A DNA stretch of 64,000 nt, taken from contig NZ_JAESVF010000001.1 in assembly GCF_038433465.1 (NCBI RefSeq), positions 806,001-870,000 of the forward strand. Direction: 5' to 3'. Shown here piece by piece: positions 61,949-64,000 of the stretch (the stretch's first letter is position 1; each line of letters begins with the position of its first letter). The position numbers were made by a program, and so were the translations under genes. Source of the DNA: Galbibacter sp038433465 (GTDB lineage Bacteria; Bacteroidota; Bacteroidia; Flavobacteriales; Flavobacteriaceae). The notes under the pieces were generated by a model, which saw only the letters and a program-made list of their open reading frames with translations, was not told the DNA's origin and did no database searches.

Positions 61949-63094
61949 TTATGCTTTTAAAGCAGTCCAAGCTGCATTTTCTTTATCGCTTTTTACCGCG
62001 GCATAAATAAACTCAACACCTGTTACACCTTCTTTTACTGAAGGATAATCTGGCGATTCGATAGGGTTGTTTGCCAACACACTCATTAAATGCGTAGCAA
62101 AAGCTTTGTAAATATTTCCGAAGGCTTCTAAATATCCTTCGGGATGCCCTTTTGGAATACGAGAAATAGCTCTAACACTGTCGTAAATATTTACGCCGTC
62201 TGGAGTAAAAGTCTGCTGAGGTTTGTCTATCCACTTTGTAATGAGCTTGGTTGATTCTTCTTGATTCCATTCAATGCTTCCTTTGCTTCCGTATACTTTT
62301 ACAATGAGTGCATTTTCTTCGCCAGTTGCTACTTGCGAAATAGACATGGTTCCTTTTGCGCCATTTTTCATCCGTAGTAAAATATTACCGTCGTTATCGA
62401 GTACGCGGTCTTTTCCAATTCTACCTAAATCGGCTGCAACTTCTGTAATTTCAGAATTTGTAATGTACGAAACTAAGTTTTCGGCATGAGTTCCGATATC
62501 GGCTAACGAACCTCCAATTCCCGATTTTGAGGGGTCGGCTCTCCAAGGTTTTATTTTTGCTTGTTCGTTCACTTCGGCAGTCATCCAACCTTGCAGGTAT
62601 TGCACTTGTACCTTATAAATGTCTCCAAGGTCGCCGTTAAGCACCATTGCTCTGGCTTGTTTTACCATTGCGTTCCCTGTGTAATTGTGCGTAAGTGCAA
62701 ACAAAAGTCCGGTTTCGGAAACTAATTTTTCGAGCGTTTTAGCTTCTTCAATGGTAAGTGTCATCGGTTTATCGCATACTACGTGGAAACCGTTTTCTAG
62801 CGCCATTTTTGCGGGCTCAAAATGAAGGTGGTTTGGCGTAACAATGGTTACAAAATCCATGCGTTCTCCTTCGGGGAGTTGCTTTTCTTTTTCAATCATT
62901 TCTTGGAAACTCCCGTAACATCTGTCTTCTGGAAGAAAAAGAGCTTTTCCTGTTTCGATTGTCTTTTCGAGAGAACTGTTAAATGCTCCACATACCAATT
63001 CTATCATTCCGTCTAATCCGGATGCTTTTCGGTGTACATCGCCCATAAAGGAGCCGATGCCTCCGCCAACCATTCCCATTCTTAATTTTCTCAT
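61949..63094 (-). CDS. Gfo/Idh/MocA family oxidoreductase
   Basis: The 381-residue NAD(P)-dependent sugar dehydrogenase has the Rossmann start MGMVGGGIGSFMG (about 6-18), VTIVTPNHLHFEPA, the CDKPMTLT motif (the EKP-type lysine, about 110-117) and a C-terminal substrate domain with GIGGSLADIGTHAENLV, carrying the conserved Asp-His region. Members oxidise sugars at C3 or related positions. It is cytoplasmic by sequence (no signal peptide). It is separated by 144 bases from a paralogue upstream. Confidence 0.94.
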   Translation of the reverse strand: MRKLRMGMVGGGIGSFMGDVHRKASGLDGMIELVCGAFNSSLEKTIETGKALFLPEDRCYGSFQEMIEKEKQLPEGERMDFVTIVTPNHLHFEPAKMALENGFHVVCDKPMTLTIEEAKTLEKLVSETGLLFALTHNYTGNAMVKQARAMVLNGDLGDIYKVQVQYLQGWMTAEVNEQAKIKPWRADPSKSGIGGSLADIGTHAENLVSYITNSEITEVAADLGRIGKDRVLDNDGNILLRMKNGAKGTMSISQVATGEENALIVKVYGSKGSIEWNQEESTKLITKWIDKPQQTFTPDGVNIYDSVRAISRIPKGHPEGYLEAFGNIYKAFATHLMSVLANNPIESPDYPSVKEGVTGVEFIYAAVKSDKENAAWTALKA

Positions 63095-63138
63095 TGTTTT
63101 TTTATTGCTGAAGTGAATAATTTCGGTTTAAAAAAGAA

Positions 63139-63215
63139 AAGGATGTTTAAAAAATGATAATTGCCAAACTGATACAAATTCAAATTGACAGTAACTTTAT
63201 TCATTAAACATCCTT
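63139..63215. other. 12-bp inverted repeat upstream of the Gfo/Idh/MocA gene
   Basis: AAGGATGTTTAA (63139-63150) and TTAAACATCCTT (63204-63215) are exact complements, 53 bases apart, filling the gap between the two oxidoreductase genes. On the minus strand the second arm is followed by TTTCTTTTTT, so this could be a large-loop terminator after the upstream gene or an operator. Confidence 0.4.
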
Positions 63216-63238
63216 GTTGTATGCATGAGGGTTACAAA

Positions 63239-64000
63239 TTATATTGTTACCCAAACATTTCCTTGCTGATGCGAGGCTACTGCCTTTTCAATAAAATTCA
63301 TTCCGCGCACACCGTCTTTCATCGTAGGGAACTCTCCAGGATGGTATTTTTCTTTACGGATGGCTTTGGCAACACCTTTGTAAATGTTTCCCATCGAATC
63401 GAAAATTCCTTCTGGGTGCCCAGCCGGAAGTTTTGTGCCGTCTAATGAAAACTCGCTGTTATAAGCGTGTCCAGGTTTTAAAACTTTAAGCGGTTCGTTT
63501 TCCGTTAAATGATATAAGAAGTTCGGGTTTTCTTGCTCCCATTTTAGACCTCCTTTATCACCGTAAATTTTCACGGTAAAGTTATTTTCTTCTCCTGTTG
63601 CAATTTGACTGGTTCTTAAAACTCCTTTTACATTTTCCGCAAAGCGAAGTAAAACAGTTCCGTCGATATCCATTTTATTGTCGGCATACAAATAGTTGAG
63701 GTCGGCAAGAATGGTTTTCACTTCCATGCCAGTTACATACTCAATCATGTCAAAACCGTGTGTTCCGATATCTCCAATACAACAAGAAATTCCCGATTTT
63801 TCTGGGTTTAAACGCCAAGTTGTAGCTCTTTTTTCTTTGTCGTGAATAATTGGGTTAATCCAACCTTGGTAATATTGTACATCTATTTTTTGGATATTTC
63901 CTACAACTCCGTTGGCAATCATTTCTTTCATTTGGCGTACCATTGGGTAGCCAGTATAAGTATAAGTTACAGCAAAAACAGTGTTCGCTTTATCCAATGT
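63239..64000 (-). CDS. Gfo/Idh/MocA family oxidoreductase (5' end cut by window edge)
   Basis: The visible 253 residues are the C-terminal two-thirds of a second Gfo/Idh/MocA enzyme, similar in pattern to the gene at 61949 (TYTYTGYPMVRQMKEMI, VQYYQGWINPI, KSGISCCIGDIGTHGFDMIEYV, GEENNFTVKIYGDKGG). The frame runs off base 64000 and the Rossmann domain lies outside; a TTG a few bases in is not a real start. It heads the sugar-oxidation genes on this strand as far as the window shows. Confidence 0.92.
   Translation of the reverse strand, partial: TLDKANTVFAVTYTYTGYPMVRQMKEMIANGVVGNIQKIDVQYYQGWINPIIHDKEKRATTWRLNPEKSGISCCIGDIGTHGFDMIEYVTGMEVKTILADLNYLYADNKMDIDGTVLLRFAENVKGVLRTSQIATGEENNFTVKIYGDKGGLKWEQENPNFLYHLTENEPLKVLKPGHAYNSEFSLDGTKLPAGHPEGIFDSMGNIYKGVAKAIRKEKYHPGEFPTMKDGVRGMNFIEKAVASHQQGNVWVTI

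Noticed and set aside
1..64000. CRISPR arrays, tRNA/rRNA genes, transposases, phage or defence systems
   Set aside because: I looked for regularly spaced repeats, tRNA-like folds and the typical protein families and saw none; absence of tRNAs was judged by eye only.

Overview
The window is about 64 kb of AT-rich chromosome, and everything in it points to a member of the Flavobacteriia (Bacteroidetes), probably a marine or environmental, aerobic Flavobacteriaceae species. The grounds are Bacteroidetes-type promoters with the -7 box TAnnTTTG, families largely confined to that phylum (DUF4421-like, DUF3078-like, phosphate-porin-like and DUF6973-like proteins), many short lipoproteins, and the dispersed intergenic repeats seen in that class. 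I see no rRNA, tRNA, CRISPR array, transposase, integrase or prophage. Most of it is ordinary core genome.

Layout. 1-1.8 kb: an S41 protease cut by the left edge, and rnpA. 2-14.3 kb: a heme locus. On the minus strand runs a tight operon hemA-hemC-trkH-trkA-hemD-hemE-(DUF6973-like)-hemF-(DUF4421-like). Divergent from it are an AraC-type regulator, a ThuA-like lipoprotein, hemH and hemJ. 14.3-26.7 kb: a second S41 protease, dCMP deaminase, a HupE/UreJ-like protein, a PepSY membrane protein, DjlA-like co-chaperone, bacilliredoxin, a phosphatase-acyltransferase-HD operon, crotonase with a sensor kinase, MarC and a DUF3109 protein. 27-36.8 kb: nrdB-nrdA, an NAD(P)-binding protein, a phosphate porin/PiT pair, and dgt. 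36.8-50.1 kb: DUF3078-like protein, dxs, tadA, cold-shock protein, ClC, aspS, a MORN-like protein, yicC-gmk-nadD, Kbp-like LysM protein, gpsA. 50.1-50.7 kb: a repeat-filled intergenic block. 50.7-64 kb: glpD, asparaginase, CAP lipoprotein, 3-hydroxyanthranilate dioxygenase and an ALDH7-like dehydrogenase, acyl-ACP desaturase, OmpA and HhH proteins, then a sugar-oxidation cluster (two DUF1080 lipoproteins, a TIM-barrel isomerase, two Gfo/Idh/MocA oxidoreductases, the last cut by the right edge).

How the genes fit together. The heme locus covers glutamyl-tRNA reductase, the steps from porphobilinogen to coproporphyrinogen, the oxygen-dependent HemF, HemJ and ferrochelatase; hemL and hemB must lie elsewhere. 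A two-gene K+ uptake system sits inside this operon with overlapping or near-overlapping starts. nrdBA, dgt, dCMP deaminase and gmk are nucleotide-pool genes. The most interesting non-coding signals are: a 17-bp sequence shared by the hemA/araC divergent promoter and the nrdBA upstream region; an intrinsic terminator inside a 13-bp inverted repeat in front of the phosphate porin-PiT operon; four genes whose -7 box ends exactly four bases before ATG (apparent leaderless mRNAs); a dispersed repeat present in two copies, one carrying an extra 19-bp hairpin; and a tandemly duplicated repeat block between gpsA and glpD. I found no clearly new defence or mobile system; the best candidates for undescribed biology are these regulatory elements and the conserved unknowns built into the heme operon.
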